Positions 1 through 6,401 are shown, counted from the stretch's first letter. The stretch is 7,582 nt of DNA from Acidobacteriota bacterium (GCA_029942065.1 JAPYTY010000092.1:1-7582); one strand, 5' to 3'. Notes: generated by a model from the sequence alone, not told the origin. Numbers and translations: made by a program.

Positions 1-428
1 TGTTCGTCGATCCACAAAACGACCGGAGCCATGGACTCGGCCAGGTCAATCGCCTGGCGTAGATTTTTTTCCGATTTTCCAATGAATTTGTCAAACAGTC
101 TTCCGGCATTGAGCTTCAAAAGCGGCAGCTTCCACTGCCGGGCAATCACCTTGGCCGACAGAGACTTTTCACAACCCTGGATGCCCACGATTAAAATTCC
201 CCGGGGAGCCGGCAAGTTGAGTTCTCGAGCTTCTTGAGTGAAACCGGTCTAGGCCCGTTCCAGCCACTGCTTGAGGATCTTGAACCCTCCCAGTTGAAAG
301 CGGTTGTCCTCGACCGGAAAGTATTCCAGCAGACCACTTTCCCGGATTACCTGGGCCTTGCGTTCCAGAATATCCCTGACGGCCTCAGATGAGAAACGGC
401 CCTCCTTGAGAGCCGCAAAGGCAATGGT
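1..428 (-). pseudogene. Ycf46-like AAA ATPase, 3' part (ATPase core remnant, runs off left edge)
   Basis: Reading the minus strand past the stop at 431-429, the same frame continues to the window edge with clear AAA ATPase sequence, interrupted once more by TAG at 251-249. After the second stop come EARELNLPAPRGILIVG, then a P-loop-like GIQGCEKS, the segment LFDKFIGKSEKNLRQA, and a Walker B-like VVLWIDE at the window edge. In the family as I know it the P-loop reads GxQGCGKS, so the second glycine of GCGKS appears replaced by Glu, which should impair ATP binding. No frameshift is needed: both halves lie in one frame, so only point changes have occurred. The rest of the AAA module lies outside the window. 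It is confidently a continuation of the 429-1001 gene. Whether it is a true pseudogene or carries base-call errors cannot be decided here. Confidence 0.8.
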
Positions 429-1001
429 TTATCTGGCCTGATTCAACGTCATCCCGACCAGGGCGTTGACCAGTTCCTCCATCCCGGCGTGATCCAACTC
501 GACTTTGACCCGCTTCGCCTCGGTCAGGGATCTCAGCACCGTCTCCAACACCGCCCGCAGCTCTTTTCTTTCCGGGAGGTGGAGATGGTAGCGAACCACG
601 CTGTGCTCGATCTCTCCCGGCAACTCGACGGTCTTTCCCGTCAGGACCAGGGTGGACCGCTTCTTGGAAAACCTTTGGCTCACCTCGCGAAGCTTGCGGG
701 CCAGGGTAGGATCGGTGGTGAATTTAGCGAAATCCTTGAGATAATAAATGGACTGAGTATCCATTCCCTCCAACGTGCTCAGGAGATTGAGCGGATCCGA
801 GGTCCCATACATACTCGAGACCCCGGGGACACGAGCCAGACCCTGGGTGACGGACCATTCAAACAGGGGCATTTCCAGTTCCAGAGCCGTGGCCCGAAGC
901 AATGAGAAGACCCGGTCCTCTTCCACCGTTTCCATGACAATGACCGGATGAAACGAAAGAACCAGGGTTTTAATATCGTGAATACTGGTTGAAAGACTCA
1001 T
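429..1001 (-). pseudogene. Ycf46-like AAA ATPase, 5' part (N-terminal domain, 190 aa before premature stop)
   Basis: The 190-residue open segment begins MSLSTSIHDIKTLVLSFHP and contains VIVMETVEEDRV near residues 20-31. This is the alpha/beta N-terminal domain that precedes the ATPase module in Ycf46-like proteins (AAA ATPases found in chloroplasts and many bacteria; cellular role poorly defined). It ends at TAA (431-429) right after GMTLNQAR, a stretch that in intact homologues continues into the helix leading to the ATPase domain. Homologues are about 500 residues, so this is a truncated product. The start ATG (1001-999) has GAGG only 2 nt upstream, a weak ribosome site, but it matches the family's N-terminal boundary. 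The gene appears to be single, with the 191-bp palindromic repeat between it and the M16 operon. If translated, the fragment would lack any ATP-binding site. Confidence 0.8.
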
Positions 1002-1078
1002 TTCCTCGAAGCTTCAGGGGTGGTGAGAGAAGCCACTACACCTAGGGACATGATAGCGCAAGGAATTGGGTTTATTAA

Positions 1079-1269
1079 GGCCGGACTTTGCATAGGTTCT
1101 TGTCACGAAGCGCCGGGCTGACAAGGCGCGCGACCGCGGCCCCCGCAAGCGTACTGTATGGCACGCTGAGGAGGCCGACCGAGCGCAACACAGTCAGGAC
1201 GGATGATTCTTCGGTTCCTCAGATAAAGGCGGGCGGCGATGCAGTAGAGAATTTATGCAAGATCCGGGC
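1079..1269. mobile_element. 191-bp palindromic repeat element with terminal inverted repeats (MITE- or REP-like)
   Basis: The ends 1079-1100 and 1248-1269 are inverted repeats, matching at 17 of 22 positions by my alignment, sharing the core TTGCATA and the end TTCT. Inside are further inverted segments. CTGACAAGGCGCGCG near 1119-1133 resembles the reverse complement of the stretch before about 1198. The centre holds a small hairpin, GCGT/ACGC, around 1149-1166. No credible protein is encoded on either strand. The design (short, non-coding, palindromic, intergenic) is that of a non-autonomous mobile repeat or large REP-type sequence, and it reminds me of repeats seen scattered in other bacterial genomes. 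I see no clear target-site duplication. It lies downstream of the M16 operon and could act as a transcript-end structure. Copy number in the genome is unknown. Confidence 0.6.
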
Positions 1270-2705
1270 TAAAATTCCGGAATGGTAATGTCGATTTCGG
1301 TGACGGGTCCCAGCTTGGAAAGCTCTCCCGCAAAATCCTGGGCAGGACCCACCGTCAGAATTTGCATCTTATCGGGATGGAGGTGCTTTTTCGCCACCCT
1401 CAGGATATCGGCCTGGGTCACCTTTTCAATGGCTTGCTTGGCCTTCTCCAGAAAGTCCAGGGGATACCCGTAATAGGAGTAGGTCATCAGGCGATTGACA
1501 ATCTCACCCCTGGAATCGAAATTGAACACAAAGCCGTTGAGAAAACTCTCCCGGGCCAGTTCGAGTTCCTCGGCCGTTACTTCTGACTGGGTCATCTTCA
1601 CCACTTCCGCCTTCATGGCTTGAATCGCTTGCACGGTCGTTCCTGACTGGGTCTGGCAACCCACATAAAACATTCCGGCATGGTCGTATTCAGCGGAAAA
1701 ATACCCAAAAACCGAATAAGCCAAACCTTGACGCGATCTCACTTCCCTGAAGAGTCGGCTGGTAAAACCACTCCCCAGGATGCGGTTCATCAGAATCAGC
1801 GCAAAGTAGTCGGGGTCGTTTCGAAGCCCACCGATGTGCCCCATGTAGATGTGGGTTTGATTGACGTCCTCTTTGGGGATGAGGTTCACGGTCTGGCTGA
1901 ACTGGTAGTTCACCTCGGGTGCAGGAGGCGTGGAGACCTCACGAGGTTGCCAATCCTTGAAAGCCTGCTCCAGTTTCCGGACCATCTGGGAGGTGTCAAA
2001 ATCCCCCCACACCGCCAGCATCGTATTGTTCGGATAAAAGAACTCCTGGTGCAGGGCAACCAGGTCATCCCGGGTAATGAGATCCAGCGTGGAGTATTCG
2101 GCCTGCCGGGCATAGACACTTTCAGATCCGTAAATCAGCTTTCCGAATTCCCGGCCGGCAATCCCATTGACCCGATCGTTACGGCGTGAGATGGCGGTGC
2201 GCCGCTGGAGCTTGGCCAGCTCGATCTTATCCTCCGGAAAGGCCGGATTCATCAAAATATCAACCAGAATGGCCAGTCCCGTGTCCAGGTCCTTGCTCAA
2301 AACCGACATGGAGGCGCTTGCCGAGTCCAGTCCGATTCGCGTTTCCACCGAGGCGGCAATGTTTTCCAGGGCTTCATCGATGGCATCCCCCGAACGGCTG
2401 GTGGTGCCTCCGCTTCTCATCACGGTGCCGGTTATCGAAGCCAGTCCGATCTTGTCGGCCGGTTCGTACATCGAACCCACCCGGATGCGAGCCGACAAGC
2501 TGATGAGAGGCAATTCGTGGTCTTCCAGGAGAAACAACTTCATTCCACTGGGAAGTGTGACCTGATCCACTTCGGGGATCTGAATACCTCTTAAGTCAGG
2601 ATACTTCAGATCGGTGTAGTGACTCTGACCAAGCGCACCGGATAAGCAAAACCAGAGCATCCCGTAAAGCGTCCATCCGGTTCGAGCATACGATTTTGAC
2701 TTCAT
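1269..2705 (-). CDS. Exported M16-family peptidase-like protein, non-catalytic partner (R/Y subunit)
   Basis: This is a 478-residue M16 (insulinase/pitrilysin) family protein. The start is ATG at 2705-2703, preceded by GGGAG 8 nt upstream. An earlier in-frame ATG at 2831 would overlap the upstream gene and bury the signal peptide. Residues 1-26 form a signal peptide (hydrophobic GMLWFCLSGALG, likely cleaved before Gln27), so it should act in the periplasm or at the envelope. The N-terminal M16 domain has SITGT (residues 90-94) where active members have HxxEH, so zinc binding is lost. The C-terminal domain keeps RSRQGLAY, with Arg323 and Tyr330 at the spacing of the substrate-binding R/Y pair known in insulin-degrading enzyme. 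It lies 16 nt downstream of the active M16 gene in the same operon. Inferred role: the inactive half of a heteromeric protease. The stop TAG abuts the palindromic repeat. Confidence 0.9.
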   Translation of the reverse strand: MKSKSYARTGWTLYGMLWFCLSGALGQSHYTDLKYPDLRGIQIPEVDQVTLPSGMKLFLLEDHELPLISLSARIRVGSMYEPADKIGLASITGTVMRSGGTTSRSGDAIDEALENIAASVETRIGLDSASASMSVLSKDLDTGLAILVDILMNPAFPEDKIELAKLQRRTAISRRNDRVNGIAGREFGKLIYGSESVYARQAEYSTLDLITRDDLVALHQEFFYPNNTMLAVWGDFDTSQMVRKLEQAFKDWQPREVSTPPAPEVNYQFSQTVNLIPKEDVNQTHIYMGHIGGLRNDPDYFALILMNRILGSGFTSRLFREVRSRQGLAYSVFGYFSAEYDHAGMFYVGCQTQSGTTVQAIQAMKAEVVKMTQSEVTAEELELARESFLNGFVFNFDSRGEIVNRLMTYSYYGYPLDFLEKAKQAIEKVTQADILRVAKKHLHPDKMQILTVGPAQDFAGELSKLGPVTEIDITIPEF

Positions 2706-2721
2706 TGGTTCTTCTCCCAAC

Positions 2722-4224
2722 CTAACGATCAGGTCTTTGGGTTTCGATGGCAGCCAGCGTCCGGCCGGTATCGTTAAAGTATTCCCTGGCCACTCGCTGG
2801 ATATCCTGGGGAGTGACCCGGTTGAGTTCATCCAGCTGTTTGAATAGATTGCGCCAATCCCCGGTCACCACTTCATAGAAAGTGAGCTGTCGGGCAAGCC
2901 CACGATTGGAGGAAAGGGCCCGGATCAGGCCGGCCTGGCTTCTGGTCTTGGCTCTTCCCAGTTCAACATCCGAAACCAAATCGGTTTTCAAGCGTTCGAT
3001 TTCGGCATCAATGGCCTCGATACACTCCTGGTTGGTGTGTCCGCGGGAAGGGGTGGCGGAAAAGGTGAACAGGCCCGGATACTTGCTCCCGGGAAAACCG
3101 TGAAAGGCAGAAGCTCGGGAGGCAATTCTTTTATCCACCACCAGGCTTCGATAAAGGCGAGAGGTTCTCCCGCTTCCCAGGATATCTGAAATGGCATCGA
3201 ACACAACCTCATCCGGATGATGAATACTGGGCTTGTGGTAGCCAAAGAGAACCGAAGGCTGAGCTGGAGCCTTCATCACGATACTTCGCTCGCCCATCTG
3301 CGGCGGTTCAACGGTTTCCACCGGATCCGGCTTGGGACGACCCGGGATCCGGCCAAAGTAGGTCTCGGCCAGGGAACGGACTTCGTCGGCATAAACATCT
3401 CCGACCACGGCAATGGTCAGATTGCTGGGGACGTAGTACTTCTTGAAAAACTCCCTGGCTTCCTGGCGCGTCATGGTCTGGATATCGCTCATGTGGCCCA
3501 CCACCGGCTCCCCATAGGGGTGGGCCTTGTAGGCCAGTGCCAGAAATTCCTCGAACAGACGACCCCGAGGGGAGTTCTCCGTGCGCAGGCGGCGCTCCTC
3601 CATGACCACATTTTTTTCCTTGTAAAACTCGCGCAGGACCGGGTTCAAGAAGCGGCCCGACTCCAGGGTCATCCAGAGTTCCAGCTTATTCGAAGGAAGG
3701 CTCACCACGTAACGGGTGGCATCCGGTGCCGTACTGGCATTGAGTCCCACACTTCCTTCCCGGATCAAGGCCTCCTCGAATTCGTCATGGACCAGGTATT
3801 CACCCGCATCCTCTTGCGCCTGAAGGTAAGCTTGCTCAAGCTCGGCCAGCCGCTCGGGATCTGTGCCTTGATTGCGTTCCCTCTTCAGATTGAGAAAAAC
3901 CTCGTCGACCGCGGCCATGGCCTCGACTTCCTTCTCGTAATCCTTGGACCCGACCGTTTGGGATCCTTTAAAGGCCATGTGCTCGAACACATGGGCCATC
4001 CCCGTGATTCCTTTGACCTCATCGACGGATCCCACATCGGCATAGGTATGAAAGGACACCACCGGGGCTTCGTGCCGCTCCAGAACAATGAAGGTCAGGC
4101 CGTTATCGAGGGCAAACTGGTGAACCTTCTTCTCGAAGTCGCTCAGGTTCTGACCCATGACCAGGGTCGACCCGATGATGAGAATGGTCCAACCCCTGAC
4201 GGCAGCTTTGGCGAAGATTTTCAT
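2722..4224 (-). CDS. Exported M16-family zinc metalloprotease, catalytic subunit
   Basis: This 500-residue M16 peptidase begins with a signal peptide (hydrophobic WTILIIGSTLVMG, residues 12-24), implying periplasmic or envelope location. The zinc motif HVFEH is at residues 78-82 (His78, Glu81, His82). The third ligand is probably Glu188 in LELWMTLES. About 105 residues separate this Glu from the motif, longer than the roughly 76 usual in the family, because of a charged helical insertion at about residues 97-150. The C-terminal domain keeps GSGRTSRLYRS but lacks the R/Y pair: aligned with its neighbour, Val362 and Ser369 replace Arg and Tyr. It is therefore expected to need the downstream partner to bind substrate. 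It is the first gene of the operon. No good Shine-Dalgarno site precedes the ATG (AGGG is directly adjacent), but the next in-frame Met would remove the signal peptide. Substrates are unknown. Confidence 0.93.
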   Translation of the reverse strand: MKIFAKAAVRGWTILIIGSTLVMGQNLSDFEKKVHQFALDNGLTFIVLERHEAPVVSFHTYADVGSVDEVKGITGMAHVFEHMAFKGSQTVGSKDYEKEVEAMAAVDEVFLNLKRERNQGTDPERLAELEQAYLQAQEDAGEYLVHDEFEEALIREGSVGLNASTAPDATRYVVSLPSNKLELWMTLESGRFLNPVLREFYKEKNVVMEERRLRTENSPRGRLFEEFLALAYKAHPYGEPVVGHMSDIQTMTRQEAREFFKKYYVPSNLTIAVVGDVYADEVRSLAETYFGRIPGRPKPDPVETVEPPQMGERSIVMKAPAQPSVLFGYHKPSIHHPDEVVFDAISDILGSGRTSRLYRSLVVDKRIASRASAFHGFPGSKYPGLFTFSATPSRGHTNQECIEAIDAEIERLKTDLVSDVELGRAKTRSQAGLIRALSSNRGLARQLTFYEVVTGDWRNLFKQLDELNRVTPQDIQRVAREYFNDTGRTLAAIETQRPDR

Positions 4225-4242
4225 CCCTAGATCTTACACCAG

Positions 4243-4271
4243 AGAAGGCAGCAAGACATTAACTGCCTTCT
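4243..4271. promoter_or_regulatory. 9-bp inverted repeat in the divergent M16/DUF423 spacer
   Basis: AGAAGGCAG (4243-4251) and its exact reverse complement CTGCCTTCT (4263-4271) are separated by 11 nt. They sit in the 70-bp spacer between two genes read in opposite directions. The spacing of the arm centres (20 nt, about two helical turns) suits a dimeric regulator site; alternatively it forms a hairpin in a leader RNA. No polyT tract follows that would make it a strong terminator. I cannot place convincing -10/-35 boxes with confidence, so regulation of both flanking genes from here is inference. Confidence 0.4.
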
Positions 4272-4283
4272 TCTTTGTATTCC

Positions 4284-4288
4284 AGGAG
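4284..4288 (+). promoter_or_regulatory. Ribosome binding site deciding the DUF423 GTG start
   Basis: AGGAG with a 6-nt spacer to the GTG at 4295. It favours this start over the ATG at 4313. Confidence 0.65.
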
Positions 4289-4294
4289 ATTTTT

Positions 4295-4684
4295 GTGATT
4301 AGATGGCTCGCCATGCGGATCTTTCTGATGATCGGCGCTCTCCTGGGTTTTTCGGGAGTTGCTGCCGGAGCCTTTGGAACTCACGGCCTGCGAGAAAAAC
4401 TGTCTCCTGAGATGCTCGACATCTTCGAGACCGGAGTCCGCTATCAGATGTACCATACGCTGGCTCTGCTGACCGTAGCCTGGCTTGCCGACCGAGCCCC
4501 TTCCCTGCCGGCCCAACTGGCCGGCTGGTTCTTCATCACCGGTACCGTCGTTTTCTCGGGGACGCTCTACATCTTGAGCCTGACCGGCGTTCGGGGATGG
4601 GGAGCCGTCACCCCGCTGGGAGGCCTGGGCCTGGTAGCCGGATGGGTTTGTATGATGTGGGCCGCCTGGGTGATGCCGCGGTAG
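4295..4684 (+). CDS. DUF423 family small membrane protein
   Basis: This 129-residue, very hydrophobic protein belongs to the DUF423 family of inner-membrane proteins (about 120-130 residues, no established biochemical function). Family features seen: GVAAGAFGTHGLREKL near the N-terminus, GVRYQMYHTLALL in the second segment, and VVFSGTLYILSLTGVRGWGAVTPLGG towards the end. About four membrane helices are predicted by eye. I chose the GTG start at 4295 because AGGAG (4284-4288) lies 6 nt upstream. The alternative ATG at 4313 would put that site 24 nt away. The region before 4295 in this frame is non-coding leader. It is divergent from the M16 operon and convergent with the phosphoesterase, and appears monocistronic. 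The repeat mosaic starts at the nucleotide after its TAG stop. Confidence 0.9.
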   Translation: MIRWLAMRIFLMIGALLGFSGVAAGAFGTHGLREKLSPEMLDIFETGVRYQMYHTLALLTVAWLADRAPSLPAQLAGWFFITGTVVFSGTLYILSLTGVRGWGAVTPLGGLGLVAGWVCMMWAAWVMPR

Positions 4685-4810
4685 CCACCAAGGCGCAGGA
4701 AGAATTTCACCCCAGAGACACAGAGGCACAGAGAAGAGATTTTTTTTCTTTGTCTTATCTCTCCGATTCCTATGTCTTTCTGGTGCAGGCCTCTACAGAA
4801 CTCTTGCTGT

Positions 4811-4829
4811 GGGCGCACTCAGTGCGCCC
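4811..4829. terminator. Perfect GC-rich hairpin (8-bp stem, 3-nt loop)
   Basis: GGGCGCAC, loop TCA, GTGCGCCC. It is the first of three hairpins inside the repeat mosaic between convergent genes. It has no adjoining T tract, so intrinsic termination is uncertain. It may simply be a repeat motif. Confidence 0.4.
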
Positions 4830-4849
4830 CTACACTCACCCTTCCAGCC

Positions 4850-4866
4850 TCGCTCCGAAGGAGCGA
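4850..4866. terminator. Perfect hairpin (7-bp stem, 3-nt loop)
   Basis: TCGCTCC, loop GAA, GGAGCGA. It is the second hairpin in the mosaic and has no T tract on either side. Confidence 0.35.
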
Positions 4867-4876
4867 TAGAGTCTGG

Positions 4877-4897
4877 CTCAGGGCGTCCCGCCCTGGG
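4877..4897 (+). terminator. Hairpin (9-bp stem with one G-T pair, 3-nt loop)
   Basis: CAGGGCG (4879-4885), loop TCC, CGCCCTG (4889-4895), extended by a T-G and a C-G pair. A T-rich run begins a few bases later (4902-4909, TTTTCTTT), so this is the best candidate transcript end for the plus-strand DUF423 gene. It is about 190 nt past the stop, and it is also part of the repeat mosaic. Confidence 0.4.
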
Positions 4898-5014
4898 ACA
4901 GTTTTCTTTGTGTCTTTGTGCCTTGGTGGTTAATTTCTTCTCTATGTCTCTGTGTCTCTGTGGTGAAACCTCTGATTCTTTGTGGTAAAAAAACTGTTTC
5001 TTGGTGGTGAAGAG

Positions 5015-5368
5015 TTAGTCCGGCTGTGAAAAATACCCCTGATCCCGGATTTCTCCCTCCTTGTCCCGGGTCTGAAAACTCACTTCGGAACCGGTGACCG
5101 TCACCAGAACATAGTTGTGAAATCGGCCGGAGGCCTCTTTTCGGGTGGGATAATCATGCCGCAACTGCGCGGTCCACTCGGAGTTCACATCCCTGATGCG
5201 CTCCACATAGTCGTGGTAGACCTCTCCCTCTTTCAAAAGCTTTTCGATTTTCTCTTGCTGGTACTCGGGACGTCCTCGAGGGCGGGTCCCTCCCAGGCCG
5301 CTCACCACCCAATTCAGCTGGTGGATGGGTTGGGCATTCTGGTAAATCGTTTCCCGCCACCTCTCATA
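5015..5368 (-). pseudogene. Metallophosphoesterase, 3' part after frameshift (C-terminal 117 residues)
   Basis: From TAT at 5368-5366 to the TAA stop at 5017-5015 the minus strand reads an open 117-residue tail beginning YERWRETIYQNAQPIHQLNW. It directly completes the GHEHF ending of the upstream segment (GHEHF-YER is usual in this family) if one T is removed at 5368/5369. A weak GTG at 5308 is the only internal start and has no recognisable ribosome site, so I treat this as the displaced end of one gene rather than a separate gene. It contains VVSGLGGTRPRGR and a charged helical region (EYQQEKIEKLLKEGEVYHDY), then a beta-rich end (FHNYVLVTVTGSEVSFQTRD) typical of a small C-terminal accessory region. 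No catalytic residues lie here. Confidence 0.8.
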
Positions 5369-6293
5369 AGAAGTGTTCGTGTCCCGTGAACACAGCCGTC
5401 ACTCGGTGCTTTCGGAACAGATCCAGGAGGTAGAGCGTCTTTCCGGGTTCGCCCGAAGGAACCCGTTGGTTCACCACCATGTGGCTGTGACCGGGATGGC
5501 CGCCGGCACCGATAAAGGGCACGGGCGAGGTTTGTTCACTCACGAAGGGCGAATGATGGAAAAACACGAAGCGGGCCCTGATTCGGGGATCCTGACTGGC
5601 GTTTCTCAGAGTATCCCGGACCCAGACCAACTGTTGCCGGAGGTAACCCCGGTAGGGAACCAGTGAATGGGTGCTCTGGTAGTGACCCTCATCGATAAAC
5701 AGATTGGAGTCCAGCACCATGAACAAGGCATCCTGGTACACAAAGCTGTGCCAGACTTTTTGACTGGTGGGATCACCCAGATGGGAGTTGCCTGGATGAG
5801 CGGCAGGATGATTGAAGGTCTTGCGAAAAAAATTGCTGAAGCGGTGTCGACTGACCGGGCTGTCCCAGTCGACATCATGATTCCCAAGAGCAGGAAAAAA
5901 GGGCACCCGTTGGGCCAACTTCTCGATGGCCGGATAAAAATCACGGGTGTAGTACCTTCCATCGTCTTGAAAAATATCTCCGGTATTGACGACGAAGGCG
6001 GCATCCTCCAGAAGCATGTGCTCGATCAGGGTCTGGTGGCTGCTCTGGTAGTTCTCTTGAATATCTCCGTAAACAATGAAGGAGAAGGAGGGAGAACCCG
6101 AAGGGTCGGGTTCTTCCTCCACCAGCGGGACGAAGGGCATGGGGGATACCCCGAAAAGAGGGATGTCTTCCCGATCCCACGGAAATTGCTGCGGCCAGGC
6201 CGTGGAGGCCACCGCAAAAAGCATCCCAGCAAACAAAATGATAACGACCAAGCTGGTCCGGTGGACACCCTGAATCCTCTCCATGGGCGTCAT
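5364..6293 (-). CDS. Exported calcineurin-like metallophosphoesterase, truncated by a frameshift
   Basis: Residues 1-35 hold a signal peptide or anchor (hydrophobic TSLVVIILFAGMLFAVAS). The rest is a calcineurin-like metallophosphoesterase with its metal-binding motifs in order: GDIQ (76-79), NTGDIFQDDG (103-112), LGNHD (136-140), FFHHSPF (244-250) and GHEH (304-307). These bind two metal ions in enzymes that hydrolyse phosphomono- or diesters; the substrate cannot be predicted. The frame ends in TGA (5366-5364) two codons after GHEH. The coding sequence resumes one base out of frame, so the intact protein would be about 425 residues. All metal ligands precede the break, so a folded but C-terminally truncated enzyme is possible. 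The ATG at 6293 has no clear ribosome site, nor does the second ATG three codons on. The gene is monocistronic and divergent from DUF805. Confidence 0.88.
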   Translation of the reverse strand: MTPMERIQGVHRTSLVVIILFAGMLFAVASTAWPQQFPWDREDIPLFGVSPMPFVPLVEEEPDPSGSPSFSFIVYGDIQENYQSSHQTLIEHMLLEDAAFVVNTGDIFQDDGRYYTRDFYPAIEKLAQRVPFFPALGNHDVDWDSPVSRHRFSNFFRKTFNHPAAHPGNSHLGDPTSQKVWHSFVYQDALFMVLDSNLFIDEGHYQSTHSLVPYRGYLRQQLVWVRDTLRNASQDPRIRARFVFFHHSPFVSEQTSPVPFIGAGGHPGHSHMVVNQRVPSGEPGKTLYLLDLFRKHRVTAVFTGHEHFL

Positions 6294-6303
6294 AAAATAT
6301 CAC

Positions 6304-6352
6304 AACCGCAAGTTTGCCTGCCATGCTGCCTGCCCGACAGGTGCGGTTTTTT
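6304..6352 (+). terminator. Terminator-like hairpin plus T tract in the DUF805 leader
   Basis: AACCGCA (6304-6310) pairs with TGCGGTT (6342-6348). The 31-nt loop carries its own small stem, CCTG/CAGG (6329-6332/6338-6341), and the right arm runs into six T (6347-6352). It reads as an intrinsic terminator on the plus strand, yet no plus-strand gene lies immediately upstream (the phosphoesterase is divergent). It may be an attenuator in the DUF805 leader, if transcription starts before 6304, or a chance structure. The 116-bp spacer shows no other convincing element and no promoter I would defend. Confidence 0.35.
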
Positions 6353-6392
6353 GGCTAAAGAAATGACCAGCCTGACCGATCAATAATCATCA

Positions 6393-6401
6393 GGAAGGGA
6401 G
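6393..6401 (+). promoter_or_regulatory. Strong ribosome binding site of the DUF805 gene
   Basis: GGAAGGGAG ends 8 nt before the ATG at 6410. It is the strongest ribosome site in the window and fixes the start. Confidence 0.7.

Larger units (their letters stand above)
4685..5010. repeat. Intergenic mosaic of inverted short repeats and hairpins
   Basis: This roughly 325-bp non-coding stretch is a patchwork of two modules. Module A is CCACCAAGGCRCA: plus strand 4685-4697, inverted at 4917-4929, 12 of 13 identical. Module B is a 37-bp CACAGAGACACAGAG-rich unit: plus strand 4705-4741, inverted at 4932-4968, 33 of 37 identical by my count. A third, degraded A/B-like stretch follows at about 4976-5010 (CTTGGTGGTGAAG). 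Between the inverted blocks lie three GC-rich hairpins, listed separately. The order A-B on the left becomes A'-B' on the right, so it is not one simple inversion; it looks like a piece of a permuted tandem array. Similar CACAGAGACACAGAG-type spacers recur in other bacterial genomes to my recollection. It separates two convergent genes and could block read-through both ways. Confidence 0.7.

Noticed and set aside
249..431. Stop-codon reassignment (TAA and TAG read as Gln), suggested by both stops sitting at Gln-like positions
   Set aside because: Other genes in the window end normally at TAG (both M16 genes, DUF423, DUF805) and TAA (glycosyltransferase, phosphoesterase tail) without extra in-frame stops inside. 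The Walker A change also indicates decay.
1088..1288. A 66-codon plus-strand open frame inside the palindromic repeat
   Set aside because: The DNA here is an inverted-repeat structure with no ribosome site at the start. The Arg/Thr/Ala-rich product looks like translated non-coding DNA.
2706..2831. A longer start for the inactive M16 gene at the ATG at 2831
   Set aside because: It would overlap the catalytic subunit gene by about 110 bp and place 42 residues before an obvious signal peptide. The ATG at 2705 has a well-spaced ribosome site.
3217..4230. A 337-codon open frame on the plus strand, antisense to the catalytic M16 gene
   Set aside because: It lies entirely opposite a gene with clear M16 motifs and has no recognisable domain. 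It is a mirror-frame by-product of that gene's codon use.
4685..5010. CRISPR array
   Set aside because: The repeats are in mixed orientation, imperfect and irregularly spaced, with no equal-length spacers and no cas genes nearby.
5364..5372. Programmed +1 frameshifting at TTA TGA in the phosphoesterase, as at the RF2 site
   Set aside because: A Leu tRNA on TTA would re-pair poorly with TAT after slipping, and there is no internal Shine-Dalgarno-like stimulator just upstream. A simple insertion is more likely.
5667..6386. A 239-codon plus-strand open frame opposite the phosphoesterase
   Set aside because: The minus strand encodes all five metallophosphoesterase motifs. The plus frame shows no domain and has no ribosome site.
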